Part shown: positions 1-7,752 of the stretch, piece after piece | How the letters are laid out: the number at the start of each line of letters is the position of its first letter | Numbering within the stretch: position 1 is the first letter of the stretch | NCBI RefSeq assembly: GCF_001573155.1 | Contig: NZ_JRWG01000010.1 | Location: 1 to 64,000 of the forward strand | DNA length: 64,000 nucleotides | Reading direction: 5' to 3' | From: Aequorivita aquimaris | GTDB lineage: Bacteria > Bacteroidota > Bacteroidia > Flavobacteriales > Flavobacteriaceae | Translations under genes and position numbers: made by a program | Notes under the pieces: generated by a model | The model's input: the letters and a program-made list of their open reading frames with translations, nothing else | Databases searched by the model: none | Told to the model about the DNA's origin: nothing

Positions 1-210
1 GTAGCCATAGATGTAGAGCTTGAGCAGGTCTGCCGGGTCGTACGGCGGACGGCCCTGTGCGGGCAGGGCGGCAAACCCCAGCTCTTCCAGATCGAGTGCC
101 CCGACGAATCGATCGATAAAGCGGACGCTGTTCTCCTCCGGCACCATCTCGTCGAGGCAGGTGGTGTAGAGGGCCAGTTGCTGGCGGTCTTGTCCCTGTA
201 GATATTCCAT
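1..210 (-). mobile_element. IS1182-family transposase, N-terminal fragment (runs off window edge)
   Basis: Reading leftwards from an ATG at 210 gives 70 codons without a stop that continue past the window start. The translation starts MEYLQGQDRQQLALY and contains FIDRFVGALDLEELGF and GRPPYDPADLLKLYIYGY. This is the hallmark N-terminal region (DUF772 type) of IS1182/IS5-like DDE transposases. The DNA is conspicuously GC-rich compared with the AT-rich DNA that begins about 40 bases beyond the start codon, so the element is probably of foreign origin. The catalytic domain lies outside the window, so activity cannot be judged. The right-hand terminal repeat should fall between about 211 and 257 but cannot be recognised from one end. 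Family assignment is by remembered motif similarity. Confidence 0.8.
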
Positions 211-257
211 GGCATGAAGATACGGAAATACGGGGGTTTTGAAGGAAAAAAAAACTC

Positions 258-569
258 CTACTTATCCACAGAGTTATTAAGTTTTGAGACAGTCTGACGC
301 TGTAAAATATCTGGATCGTTGGTTTTTTCAGTTTCAAAAAGTTTTTCAAACCACAAAAGCGCTTTGTTGTATTCACTTTTGAAATAATAGGCATTGGCCA
401 ATTCTTTATAAATAATGGCCGTGCCGTAGCCTTCAGATACCACTTGTTCATATACACGAACCACGTCAATATCTTTGTTGACATCGGTTTTTGTGCTAGA
501 TTGTGAAAAGGAAATGGTGTTAATTCCTGCAAATAGCAGAAACGCAAGTAGGCTAGACTTGATTTTCAT
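258..569 (-). CDS. Small secreted TPR-like protein, possibly truncated beside the IS element
   Basis: 103 residues. A signal peptide (about 1-22, ending ISFSQ) precedes a single TPR-like helical pair with the segments VYEQVVSEGYG and LANAYYFKSEYNKALLWFEK. This stretch closely resembles the first TPR of flavobacterial OmpA-family outer-membrane proteins, which are several hundred residues long. Here the frame ends soon afterwards at a stop at 258-260, less than 50 bases from the transposase start codon. Either this is a genuine small periplasmic TPR protein, or the 3' part of a longer gene was lost when the IS entered. The last residues (KLNNSVDK) are not distinctive. Confidence 0.6.
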   Translation of the reverse strand: MKIKSSLLAFLLFAGINTISFSQSSTKTDVNKDIDVVRVYEQVVSEGYGTAIIYKELANAYYFKSEYNKALLWFEKLFETEKTNDPDILQRQTVSKLNNSVDK

Positions 570-708
570 TTGGGGCTAAATTTTAAAAACAAGCAACCGT
601 AATAATGTAGGTTTACGGTTGATTGCTTAGGTTATGATTGTAAAAAAACAAAAAAAAAAAACAATAAGCTGTGGTTTTTTTAATAAAATTTATTCTAAAC
701 TAAATGAT

Positions 709-2457
709 TTACAGCTTAATAACCTTTTTATGGATCTTTCCGAAGTCGCCTTCAAAGGTTACCAACAGCGTTCCTTGCCAGTTTTGGTTCAGGTCTAAAG
801 TGATTTTTCCATTGCCGTTTTCAATCTTTGCTTCATATAATTTCTGCCCCAAAAGGTTGTGAATTTTCACATTTACAGGACCTTGAATGGCATTCATATT
901 AAAAGAAACTTTTTCAGTGGTAGGGTTTGGATAGGCTGCGGAAATATGGTTCTGTGCCCACTCCTCTGCTGACAAGGTTTCAACCTGAATGGTCCAATAT
1001 CCTTCTGGCGCAACAATGGGACGGTTTAATTCCTTTCCGGAAATAGCTCTTGCCCAAATGTAATATTCAATATTCACGGACGAATTTGGAATGGTAAAAT
1101 CTACAGCCCAATTATCGCCGTTTGATGGGGCCATTTCAATTTCATTATAGGTAGTTGCGCCCTCCTCACGCCAAAAAACCTTTGCTTGCGCTACGCCAGA
1201 ATTATGTTTAATCATGGCTTCAATTGTAACGGTACTTCCGGCGTTGGCCTCATCAATTGGTTGGTGAACGATCCAAAGGGGATCTGCAACGCCAATGGTA
1301 TGGGTTATGCAATGAATGGCTCCTAATGAATTTATCAAATTTTCGCCAGGGTTGTCTACATCAATACCCACCACGTTATAACCCGGCAACATTTCCTGAT
1401 ATTTTGCCAAGGCCGGGGCATCTACAGAGGCACGGTAGGTTGGCACTAGGATAGTTTTGTTTACGAAAACCGAATTACTAAAAGTATTGTAAGGGCCGTT
1501 GGTGTCAGGATAATGTCCTGATGTACTTGGCGGAGCGTCAATCCATTCAATATCGTAGGGTGTTCCGAAAGGTGATTGAAAATTGTCCAAAACATATTGG
1601 ATGTTTGCTTCAATCTGTGGACCGTCAGCTACTCCGGGAGGATATTTGCTCACGAGGATGGTTTCCTCATCTAACAATTTCATATGCATATCAATATGAT
1701 GGATTTGATCATACGGAAGCGTATTCATTTTCACAAACCGGTTGATCCCCATATATTCCTGCATAATACCGTCGATTTGGGCTTCGGTTTTTACACTTAC
1801 TCCGTAAGGATTACCAGCGGCATTTTCGTCCAAAATAAGTTTAGAGGCAAAAGCATTTCCCAAACCGTCACTCATATAATTTCCACCCGTGTTTACCAAA
1901 TCGTTGGTTCCAGAATTGGTTGTATATAATGGAATACCCACCTGTGCGGCATGCGCTGCTGGCATCACATCATCACTTGGACGCGGGCGGTTGTATATCC
2001 AATCAGTCAATGCCAATTCGCCTACATCGTCTGAATAAATTGTGTTTCCGGCATAATCACGAATCCAGATACTGTTCCACGGCACGTTCAAAAAAATCAC
2101 ATTTGTGATATCAACACCGTTGGTGGTTAGATAATTGGACACTGAAGCTTGGTTTTGGGTTGTAATAATTACTTTACATTCCTGCACACCAGCTTGTACT
2201 ATTTGCCGAAGTATATTGGGGTACGAAGGATTCCAAGTAACCAAAAGATATTCCACCTCTTCCCATTCTGCAGCTGCCCGCACGGGACCGGAAGGCGGTG
2301 GCGTAAATCGTGGGCTGGTAAATTGAAAATCGGCCACCAATCTTTTCTCCGTTTCGGTGAGATTGTGCGGAAGGTTCGGTTTTTCCTGTGAAATGGCGAA
2401 TGCGGACTGCAATAGCATCATAAATACCAAAAGGTATTTTGCGTAGTTATTTTTCAT
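709..2457 (-). CDS. Secreted agmatine/peptidyl-arginine deiminase with Ig-like domain and T9SS sorting tail
   Basis: 582 residues in the order signal peptide (1-24), deiminase catalytic domain (about 58-390), Ig-like domain (about 395-490) and a T9SS C-terminal sorting domain (about 505-582, beginning YPNPTTEKVSF). The guanidine-deiminase residues are visible: W131-I-R-D134, the H253-H-I-D256 cluster and the nucleophile C383 in GAIHCITH. The motif YNRPRP puts R157 and R159 after the first aspartate at nearly the spacing reported for the arginines of Porphyromonas PPAD that hold a peptide C-terminus. The domain order is also that of PPAD. The likely reaction is hydrolysis of arginine or peptidyl-arginine to citrulline and ammonia at the cell surface. 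A secreted agmatine deiminase is the alternative. Confidence 0.82.
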   Translation of the reverse strand: MKNNYAKYLLVFMMLLQSAFAISQEKPNLPHNLTETEKRLVADFQFTSPRFTPPPSGPVRAAAEWEEVEYLLVTWNPSYPNILRQIVQAGVQECKVIITTQNQASVSNYLTTNGVDITNVIFLNVPWNSIWIRDYAGNTIYSDDVGELALTDWIYNRPRPSDDVMPAAHAAQVGIPLYTTNSGTNDLVNTGGNYMSDGLGNAFASKLILDENAAGNPYGVSVKTEAQIDGIMQEYMGINRFVKMNTLPYDQIHHIDMHMKLLDEETILVSKYPPGVADGPQIEANIQYVLDNFQSPFGTPYDIEWIDAPPSTSGHYPDTNGPYNTFSNSVFVNKTILVPTYRASVDAPALAKYQEMLPGYNVVGIDVDNPGENLINSLGAIHCITHTIGVADPLWIVHQPIDEANAGSTVTIEAMIKHNSGVAQAKVFWREEGATTYNEIEMAPSNGDNWAVDFTIPNSSVNIEYYIWARAISGKELNRPIVAPEGYWTIQVETLSAEEWAQNHISAAYPNPTTEKVSFNMNAIQGPVNVKIHNLLGQKLYEAKIENGNGKITLDLNQNWQGTLLVTFEGDFGKIHKKVIKL

Positions 2458-2527
2458 AAGATTAATGAATTGTGGAATACGAAGGTATAGTTTTAAATTA
2501 TTTTATAGTTATCTGTTTTCTATAAAT

Positions 2528-3172
2528 TTACAATACAAGCCTTCTCAAAAACTCCCCTCTCCCAATCTCCTCCGCTCCAAGACTTTCTAAATGTTCATTA
2601 TAAATTTGGCAATCAATAAACTTGTAATCCTTGCTTTTTACGTATTCCGCAAGGTAGTAAAAAGCCACTTTTGAAGCATCGCTCACCAAGCTGAACATAC
2701 TTTCGCCACAAAACACTTTTTTCTGTGGAAGGTCAATACCGTAAAGTCCGCCAACCAAATTATCGTTTTCCCAAACCTCAACGGAAAGAGCGTATCCTGT
2801 TTTGTGCATTGCATTATAAGCCTGCTGCATTTCTGTCGTAATCCAAGTTCCTGCTTGTCCTTTCCGCGAAACATTGGCGCAATATTTAATGACTTCGGAA
2901 AAATTTTGATTGAAGGTAATTTTGAATTTTTCACTATTTAAAGTTTTCCGAAGACTTTTGGAAACCTTGAATTTTTCGGGAAACAAAACCATCCGCGGAT
3001 CCGGGCTCCACCAAAGAATGGGCTGATCATCTTCAAACCAAGGAAATATACCGGAATGGTAAGCAAGCAGGAGGCGCTCCACAGAAAGATCGCCGCCAAT
3101 TGCCAGCAAACCATCTGTAGTTGCTTCTTCAGGACCGGGGAACCAAAGTTTATCGGTTAAATAATGCATCAT
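2528..3172 (-). CDS. aat: Leucyl/phenylalanyl-tRNA--protein transferase
   Basis: 214 residues, the usual length. Family signatures are FPWFEDDQPILWWSPDPR near residues 44-60, GTWIT near 107, and GGLYGIDLPQKKVFCGESMF near 140-160. The enzyme moves Leu or Phe from its tRNA onto N-terminal Arg or Lys of proteins, marking them for ClpS/ClpAP degradation by the N-degron pathway in the cytoplasm. Two Met codons lie in tandem at the start and either could be used. It lies downstream of the DUF3127 gene on the same strand but is separated from it by a strong terminator, so it probably has its own promoter. Confidence 0.95.
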   Translation of the reverse strand: MMHYLTDKLWFPGPEEATTDGLLAIGGDLSVERLLLAYHSGIFPWFEDDQPILWWSPDPRMVLFPEKFKVSKSLRKTLNSEKFKITFNQNFSEVIKYCANVSRKGQAGTWITTEMQQAYNAMHKTGYALSVEVWENDNLVGGLYGIDLPQKKVFCGESMFSLVSDASKVAFYYLAEYVKSKDYKFIDCQIYNEHLESLGAEEIGRGEFLRRLVL

Positions 3173-3196
3173 TCAAAATTGCTGAAAATTTCAGCA

Positions 3197-3232
3197 TAAA
3201 AAAACCCCGAAGAAAATTTAATTTCTTCGGGG
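3197..3232 (-). terminator. Rho-independent terminator of the DUF3127 gene
   Basis: Perfect 11-bp arms (CCCCGAAGAAA and its complement, at 3205-3215 and 3222-3232) are followed on the minus strand by a run of seven T. A second small palindrome, GCTGAAAATTTCAGC, lies at 3181-3195, between it and aat. Confidence 0.85.
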
Positions 3233-3262
3233 CCAATTATTGGGAAAAATTCCTGCCCTTGT

Positions 3263-3640
3263 TTAAAAGGGAAGATCGTCGTGTTCTTCTTCGTTAAAAT
3301 CGTTTGCAGGTTCAAAAGCTTCCGCCGGAGGCATTGGAGGCATATCACCACTTGCTGGTGCTTGCGAAAGGTTTTCAATACGCCAGCCTTGAATGCTGTT
3401 GAAATATTTGGTCTCGCCCTGAGGATTCACCCATTCGCGGCCGCGGACGTTGATGCTCACCTTTACGTCCTGCCCTACTTTATAACTGTTCAGTAAATCT
3501 GTTTTGTCCTGCACAAACTCAATCATTATATGTTGTGGATATTGCTCTTCGGTAGTAATTACCATCTCACGTTTCCGAAACCCGTTATTGCCGTAGGTTT
3601 TGGTTTCATCTATCATTTTTATTTTTCCTTGTAGTTCCAT
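3263..3640 (-). CDS. DUF3127 domain protein
   Basis: 125 residues. The first 90 or so form the DUF3127 domain: it starts MELQGKIKMID and continues through a GFRKREMVI segment and GREWVNPQGETKYFNSIQGW. The pattern suggests a single-stranded-DNA-binding-like OB fold, but no function is established to my knowledge. The C-terminal third is Pro/Glu-rich and acidic (PPMPPAEAFEPANDF, ending EEEHDDLPF). That acidic tail resembles the protein-interaction tip of SSB, a resemblance only. It is cytoplasmic, with no signal or membrane segment. It is monocistronic: the flavin reductase lies upstream and a strong terminator follows. Confidence 0.85.
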   Translation of the reverse strand: MELQGKIKMIDETKTYGNNGFRKREMVITTEEQYPQHIMIEFVQDKTDLLNSYKVGQDVKVSINVRGREWVNPQGETKYFNSIQGWRIENLSQAPASGDMPPMPPAEAFEPANDFNEEEHDDLPF

Positions 3641-3670
3641 TTTTTTACTTAAATATTTATTATTCTTCTT

Positions 3671-4546
3671 TTATTTTCTGCTTAAAAGCACTTTCCAAGC
3701 TTCCTCAATTTTTCCTTCGCAAAGAAAGTCTTGGGCTTTTTTATGAATTTCTAAAACATTACCCTCATCCCGCAACCATTTCAATTCGTCTGATTCATTT
3801 ATAAAGGTATTAATTTCTTCGGAATTTGGGAAATTTTCTACATTGCCCAGCATTCCCAAATCATTGCCCGTCAAAACTTTGCTACGGCGGATTTCTTCGG
3901 GAAGACTATCCACGCCCATTCCCAAAGTTGTCAATGGTTTGGGAACTTCAAAAAGACCCTCTTTTGCACGGCTGTACCAATTGCCGCCGAGCCGTGAAAC
4001 GTTGTCAATCTTAAAAGGATCGATGCTGCCATCTTCACTTAAAATTTCCTCTTTTATATGAATTTTTACAACTTCGCAAATTACTAAATTTCCTGCGCCG
4101 CCTTCGGTGCCAAGTTTAATTACGTCGTTCACTTTACATTCCAGCTGTACGGGCGCTTCGGCAACGCGGGGTGGTTTTATTAGTTCTGAAGGAATTTCAG
4201 TAAAGCCTGCCTTTGTGAATTCATTTACGCCCTTGGCATATTCCGTGGAAGAAAGCGACACTTGCTGCACCATTTCAAAGCTCACAATGTTTATAACCAC
4301 TTCGGGCACTTCCAAAACATTTTCATAGGTATGTTTCGTGGTGTTGTCGCGGCCGCGGCGCGCTGGCGAAAACACCAGGATTGGCGGCCGTGCGCTAAAA
4401 ACATTAAAAAAGCTAAAAGGCGAAAGGTTTACGTTTCCTTCTTTATCAACAGTACTTGCAAAGCAAATAGGTCTAGGCGCCACCGCGCCCAAAAGATAGC
4501 CGTGCAGTTTTCCGGTGGATAATTCGTGTGGTTCAATAGAGATCAT
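3671..4546 (-). CDS. Flavin reductase-like FMN-binding split-barrel protein
   Basis: I choose the ATG at 4546 (MISIEPHEL), giving 291 residues. An in-frame ATG six codons earlier adds only GTFAA-type sequence that does not look like the family. The split-barrel flavin-binding signature is clear: LLGAVAPRPICFASTVDKEG and NLSPFSFFNVFSARPPILVF in the first 60 residues, then GRDNTTKHTYENV and VVINIVS. The C-terminal 90 residues are a helical extension of unknown role. Proteins of this family bind FMN and reduce flavins or act as flavin-dependent oxidoreductases; the substrate cannot be told. No partner monooxygenase is adjacent. Confidence 0.85.
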   Translation of the reverse strand: MISIEPHELSTGKLHGYLLGAVAPRPICFASTVDKEGNVNLSPFSFFNVFSARPPILVFSPARRGRDNTTKHTYENVLEVPEVVINIVSFEMVQQVSLSSTEYAKGVNEFTKAGFTEIPSELIKPPRVAEAPVQLECKVNDVIKLGTEGGAGNLVICEVVKIHIKEEILSEDGSIDPFKIDNVSRLGGNWYSRAKEGLFEVPKPLTTLGMGVDSLPEEIRRSKVLTGNDLGMLGNVENFPNSEEINTFINESDELKWLRDEGNVLEIHKKAQDFLCEGKIEEAWKVLLSRK

Positions 4547-4665
4547 TGCTGCAAATGTACCCAAAGATTATAGCTTGTAAAAACTTGATTATACAATAAT
4601 ATCAACATATTTGCTTTATATTTAAACCTGCTTTTGGAAAGCATCGCTGCAATTAATATTTATGT

Positions 4666-5820
4666 ATGTTTCTCAATAAATCACTCTCCCGCTGGGGTTT
4701 TATTTTGGCTTCGCTTATCGTTATCAGCCTTATTTTGTGGAATACTTATGCGTTCTTTACCCAATTAAAAGCAAACGAGCGGGCCAAAATGGAGATTTGG
4801 GCGGCTGCCCAAGGCGAATTGGCTCAGAGTCTTGCTGGAGAAGGGAATACGGTTAGTGAAACCGCCCTTGCTATAATCCAAAGCAACAGTACGACTCCAA
4901 TGATCCTTCACACTTTAAAAGAGGATTTCTATGACGGAAGAAATATTGACCCGGAAATTTTAAAGAACGAAGTCGCTAGACAAAAACTCATTGACCGTTT
5001 TACGTCAGAGTATAAACCGTTGGAGGTAAAGTATAATGATCAAGTTCTTTCTGTGATTTATTTTGGCAATTCACCCTTGATAAACAAATTAAAATACTAT
5101 CCCGCAGCCTTAATCCTAATTATCTTTCTTTTCATTTTAGCCGTTTATCTTTTTTACAAAACCTCAAAATCTGCCGAACAGAACAGGCTCTGGGCGGGGA
5201 TGGCAAAGGAAACGGCACACCAAATTGGCACCCCGCTTTCCTCCTTGGTGGGCTGGACGGAAATTTTGAAAAGTGAAAATGTAAATTCCGAATATATTGC
5301 CGAGATGGAAAAGGACATCTCGCGCTTGGAAAAAATTACGGACCGGTTTTCAAAAATCGGCTCGGTACCAAAATTGGAACGCTGTGATCTGGTTGCTGAA
5401 ACAAAAGCTACTTTTCATTATTTGCAGAAACGGACTTCGAAACTCATCGATTTTCAACTCGATATTCCTGAAACACCCGTGTATGTTCAGATGAATCCCC
5501 AACTTTTCAGCTGGACCATTGAAAATTTGGTGAAAAACGGAATTGACGCGATGAAAGGAAAAGGAAAGATTACCATTTCAATAGAACAAAACTCAAAGTA
5601 TGCGCTAGTGCATATAGCCGATACGGGAAAAGGCCTTACAAAAAGTGAGTTCAGAAGAATTTTTACACCTGGCTATACCACCAAAAAACGCGGCTGGGGC
5701 CTTGGACTTTCCCTCGCAAAAAGAATTATCGAGGAATATCATAATGGTAAAATACGTGTACTTAAAAGCGCACCAAACCAAGGCACAACAATGGAAATAG
5801 CCTTAAAGACAGAAAGTTAA
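4666..5820 (+). CDS. Membrane sensor histidine kinase, orphan
   Basis: 384 residues. Two membrane spans (about 10-32 and 146-164) enclose a roughly 110-residue extracytoplasmic region. The cytoplasmic part has the phospho-acceptor H185 in KETAHQIGTPLSSLVGW, an N box (ENLVKNGIDAMKGKG), and G boxes (DTGKGL and GWGLGLSLAKRI). Residues 82-125 are charged and may be the sensor. There is no HAMP or PAS domain visible. No response regulator is adjacent; the next gene starts two bases after the stop codon and encodes a zinc-ribbon membrane protein, which suggests translational coupling. Confidence 0.88.
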   Translation: MFLNKSLSRWGFILASLIVISLILWNTYAFFTQLKANERAKMEIWAAAQGELAQSLAGEGNTVSETALAIIQSNSTTPMILHTLKEDFYDGRNIDPEILKNEVARQKLIDRFTSEYKPLEVKYNDQVLSVIYFGNSPLINKLKYYPAALILIIFLFILAVYLFYKTSKSAEQNRLWAGMAKETAHQIGTPLSSLVGWTEILKSENVNSEYIAEMEKDISRLEKITDRFSKIGSVPKLERCDLVAETKATFHYLQKRTSKLIDFQLDIPETPVYVQMNPQLFSWTIENLVKNGIDAMKGKGKITISIEQNSKYALVHIADTGKGLTKSEFRRIFTPGYTTKKRGWGLGLSLAKRIIEEYHNGKIRVLKSAPNQGTTMEIALKTES

Positions 5821-5822
5821 TT

Positions 5823-6170
5823 ATGGAGACCAAAACACATATTTTACACACGGGGCGCTTAAAAAACAATTGCCCCACTTGTTTTGGGACCGATGGCCTG
5901 GAATTTACATTTACCCAAGTAGAAAAAGAAAACTCTTTTTTTAAAAAACCAGCTTCCGAAATAGAAAGCAATTTATACTGCCATACCTGCAAAAACGATA
6001 TTTACCCCGTAAACTGGACGGAAGACATTGAGCGCGTTTTTGATTACAACAAAAAAATAGCGGAAACCAATAAACAATATTTAAAGGTAAAACCGCTATT
6101 TTATATTTTAGTAATCGCAGCAATTGTTTTGATTGCAGCGGTAGTGTATCTACTAATTCCTACGATTTAA
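5823..6170 (+). CDS. Zinc-ribbon protein with C-terminal membrane anchor, function unknown
   Basis: 115 residues. Two CxxC pairs (CPTC near 17-20 and CHTC near 53-56) could make one zinc site. One hydrophobic helix (about 93-112) ends the protein, so it should be tail-anchored in the inner membrane with the zinc ribbon in the cytoplasm. It begins two bases after the histidine kinase stop and is probably translated from the same mRNA. Its 3' end overlaps the convergent HIT gene by 11 bases. I do not recognise a named family. A role in signalling by the upstream kinase is inference from position only. Confidence 0.75.
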   Translation: METKTHILHTGRLKNNCPTCFGTDGLEFTFTQVEKENSFFKKPASEIESNLYCHTCKNDIYPVNWTEDIERVFDYNKKIAETNKQYLKVKPLFYILVIAAIVLIAAVVYLLIPTI

Positions 6171-6555
6171 GTTTTTCGGCAATAGCTTCGGCCAACATTT
6201 CAAATTCTTCCGAAGTCATTTTTACCTTTTTGGTAAATCGCATATCGTCCATTTCATTCAAAGGAATAAGATGGACGTGTACGTGCGGCACTTCTAGGCC
6301 CACAACGGCCATTCCCACACGTTTGCAGGGAACCGTTTTTTCAAGCGCGCGTGCAACTTTTCGCGAAAACTGCATCAACTGAAGGTACATATGCTCGCCC
6401 ATGTCAAAAATCTTGTCGATTTCCTCTTTCGGCACACAAAGCGTATGGCCTTTTGCGTTTGGATTTATGTCCAAGAACGCAATGAAATTGTCGTCTTCTG
6501 CCACTTTATAAGAAGGAATTTCCCCTTCAATAATCTGAGTGAAAATTGATGCCAT
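6160..6555 (-). CDS. HIT-family nucleotide hydrolase/transferase
   Basis: 131 residues, the normal size. The histidine-triad motif HVHVHLIPL is near residues 93-101, preceded by the N-terminal FTQIIEGEIPSYKVAEDD and FLDINPNAKGH that typify HinT-like proteins. These enzymes hydrolyse nucleoside phosphoramidates or dinucleoside polyphosphates in the cytoplasm. It starts two bases after the greA stop, so the two form an operon. Confidence 0.93.
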   Translation of the reverse strand: MASIFTQIIEGEIPSYKVAEDDNFIAFLDINPNAKGHTLCVPKEEIDKIFDMGEHMYLQLMQFSRKVARALEKTVPCKRVGMAVVGLEVPHVHVHLIPLNEMDDMRFTKKVKMTSEEFEMLAEAIAEKLKS

Positions 6556-6557
6556 AG

Positions 6558-7034
6558 TTAATCTCTTGAAATTTCCAGTATTTCGAATTTAAGCACGCCA
6601 TTGGGGACCTGTATTTCGGCTATTTCGCCTTTTTGCTTGCCCAGCAATCCCTTTCCGATGGGGGAATCTACAGAAATTTTTCCAGTTTTTAGGTCAGCTT
6701 CACTTTGGGCCACGAGCTTATAGCTCATTTCCATGCCATTGTTTTGGTTTTTTATTTTCACTTTGGAATGTACCAAAACCTTGCTCAAATCCAGTTGCGA
6801 CTCATCTATCAAACGGGCGTTTGCAAGTACTTCTTCGAGCTTTGCAATACGCATTTCCAGCATTCCTTGGGCCTCCTTGGCTGCGTCATATTCCGCGTTT
6901 TCGCTGAGGTCGCCTTTATCGCGAGCCTCGGCAATGGCATTAGAGGCTTTTGGGCGCTCCACATCGCGTAGATAATCTACTTCATCCCTTAACTTTTTTA
7001 ATCCCTCGGCGGTGTAATAAGATACTTTACTCAT
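6558..7034 (-). CDS. greA: Transcription elongation factor GreA
   Basis: 158 residues. An N-terminal coiled coil (about 1-75, with GDLSENAEYDAAKEAQG, the acidic tip that enters the RNA polymerase secondary channel) is followed by the FKBP-like C-terminal domain ending SPIGKGLLGKQKGEI. GreA makes stalled RNA polymerase cleave backtracked transcripts. It is the first gene of an operon with the HIT protein. A pair of hairpin repeats lies about 50-105 bases upstream and would be in its 5' leader if the TATATTTG box on the minus strand at 7149-7156 is its promoter. Confidence 0.96.
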   Translation of the reverse strand: MSKVSYYTAEGLKKLRDEVDYLRDVERPKASNAIAEARDKGDLSENAEYDAAKEAQGMLEMRIAKLEEVLANARLIDESQLDLSKVLVHSKVKIKNQNNGMEMSYKLVAQSEADLKTGKISVDSPIGKGLLGKQKGEIAEIQVPNGVLKFEILEISRD

Positions 7035-7088
7035 AACTTCATCGTTTGTGTATTACAAACCCTTTTTTAAATTCTTAAATTCCATATA

Positions 7089-7141
7089 ATAAGATTCCCG
7101 CCAGCGCGGGAATAGAAAAATCCCATACGGCGACGGGATTA
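7089..7141. repeat. Tandem hairpin repeat (REP-like)
   Basis: Two stem-loops sit side by side: ATTCCCGC with GCGGGAAT at 7091-7111, and AATCCC with GGGATTA at about 7118-7141. Their GC content contrasts with the AT-rich surroundings. GATTCCCGC...GCGGGAAT is a motif I associate with dispersed Bacteroidota repeats. It is located between the divergent greA and Rieske-like genes. Confidence 0.6.
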
Positions 7142-7216
7142 TGTTTAACAAATATACTAAAAATTTAGTTGTAGTATAATTTGTTGTAATTTCGGCCTTA
7201 AAATTTAGTAGTTTCC

Positions 7217-7654
7217 ATGAAGAATATAATTATTTCCCTTTCAATAATTTTCACACTGGTATCCTGTTCAAAAAATGATGACCAAAAAGAACGAAATCCC
7301 TATTTAACCGATCCTGTTGTAAATCTGAACTTAAACTTAAATTTGCCTGAGTACAACGGTCTTCGATTTCCCGGAAATTATGTTATTACTTCCCAGGGAA
7401 TTAAGGGAATTGTGGTTTATTGTGTGAGTGAAACTCAATATTTTGCGTATGACCTCACCGACCCGAACCACGTGCCGAGCAATTGTTCGCGAATGGAGGT
7501 GGATGGCCCTATTGCTACCTGTCCTTGCCCGGATGACGACAATAAGTATAATATCGTAAATTTTGGAAGGCACACCACCGAGCCCGACACCCAATACCCA
7601 ATGCAATCCTATCGGGCGGTGCGAAACGGCAATACCATTAATGTGAGTAACTAA
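7217..7654 (+). CDS. Rieske-like lipoprotein with altered cluster motif
   Basis: 145 residues. A lipoprotein signal ends LVSC (C17). The rest follows the Rieske ferredoxin fold pattern: GIVVYCVSETQYFAYDLTDP, then NHVPSNCSRM, ATCPCPDDDNKYNI, and a final RAVRNGNTINVSN strand. The canonical CxH...CxxH ligands are not present: the second loop reads CPCPDDD, with no histidine, and the first has histidine and cysteine in displaced positions. It may be a structural relative that has lost or changed its 2Fe-2S site. It is monocistronic, between the divergent greA and the convergent TonB receptor gene. Confidence 0.6.
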   Translation: MKNIIISLSIIFTLVSCSKNDDQKERNPYLTDPVVNLNLNLNLPEYNGLRFPGNYVITSQGIKGIVVYCVSETQYFAYDLTDPNHVPSNCSRMEVDGPIATCPCPDDDNKYNIVNFGRHTTEPDTQYPMQSYRAVRNGNTINVSN

Positions 7655-7752
7655 TACCTAAATACCCATTAGACTTAATTTTTGCCACCCTCATTCCTTC
7701 CACTCCATCTGTCCATTGCGCCTCGGGACTGACGGAGCCGAAAAGATAGCGG

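Noticed and set aside
3181-3195. Palindrome GCTGAAAATTTCAGC as an operator of aat
   Set aside because: It lies beside a strong terminator, and coding for the aat start region is close by. Nothing ties it to a regulator.
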